Part shown: in pieces, positions 32,663 to 32,743 of the stretch | Layout of the letters: each line of letters starts with the position of its first letter | Numbering within the stretch: the stretch's first letter is position 1 | Program-made: the position numbers and the translations under genes | From: Acidimicrobiaceae bacterium | Lineage (GTDB): Bacteria; Actinomycetota; Acidimicrobiia; Acidimicrobiales; Aldehydirespiratoraceae | Direction: 5' to 3' | Length of the DNA stretch: 32,743 nt | Assembly (NCBI GenBank): GCA_009843735.1 | Contig: VYCW01000045.1 | Coordinates: forward strand, 1 to 32,743 | The notes under the pieces: generated by a model | Databases searched by the model: none | The model's input: only the letters and a program-made list of their open reading frames with translations | What the model was told of the DNA's origin: nothing

Positions 32663-32743
32663 CAGCGGCACCTCCGTGCATTCTCGCCGCCGGCGGGCTG
32701 CCAACTGTATCCGGCGGTGGCGGGGGTCTACAGGGCGTAGGCG

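Noticed and set aside
1-32743. CRISPR array, tRNA, rRNA, transposase or phage integrase
   Set aside because: No regular spaced repeats, cloverleaf sequences or transposase/integrase motifs were seen in the intergenic gaps, all of which are under 250 bases.

Overview
The window is about 32.7 kb of GC-rich actinobacterial-type DNA. Genes are packed with 1-8 base overlaps and GTG starts are common. Many genes have a TAnnnT -10 box 6-8 bases before the start codon, which suggests leaderless mRNAs. The C5 haem pathway, an F420-type (DDN-like) reductase and a DUF222-HNH gene fit Actinomycetota. I would guess the Acidimicrobiia, but that is an inference. I see no tRNA, rRNA, CRISPR array or insertion sequence, and no stretch over 300 bases without a gene.

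Layout. (1) 1-3.7 kb: a three-gene glutamate-synthase-like set (glxB-glxC-glxD, minus strand, last gene cut by the window edge) diverges from a type III glutamine synthetase-like gene (glnT/gmaS). (2) 3.8-5.2 kb: a hot-dog thioesterase resembling betainyl-CoA thioesterase, then an EamA exporter. (3) 5.3-13.4 kb, plus strand: proC, a SAM hydroxide adenosyltransferase (DUF62), a 29-residue membrane microprotein, hemA-hemC-hemD-hemB-hemL and a membrane-anchored YceI protein. (4) 13.4-15.8 kb, minus strand: an orphan amino-acid-type binding lipoprotein and a DUF222-HNH endonuclease. (5) 15.9-22.3 kb, plus strand: three overlapping genes for a DUF6361 protein, a two-HKD phospholipase-D-like protein and an SF2 helicase. 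This looks like a defence-type module. (6) 22.3-30 kb, minus strand: soxB-soxD-soxA-soxG, encoding a heterotetrameric sarcosine oxidase or N-methylglutamate dehydrogenase, then a membrane-anchored cytochrome c and pgi. (7) 30-32.7 kb: a LysR regulator divergent from soxB, a DDN-like reductase and an amidohydrolase.

Two themes stand out. First, glxBCD, glnT/gmaS and soxBDAG together are the full gene complement of the N-methylglutamate route for methylamine use (mgsABC, gmaS, mgdABCD). Here it is split into two loci about 20 kb apart. The thioesterase leaves open the alternative of carnitine/betaine to sarcosine breakdown. Second, the DUF6361-PLD-helicase operon is the best candidate for an undescribed system. 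It has its own AT-rich leader, tight translational coupling, nuclease and helicase signatures, and a neighbouring HNH gene whose promoter sits inside a perfect 9-bp inverted repeat.
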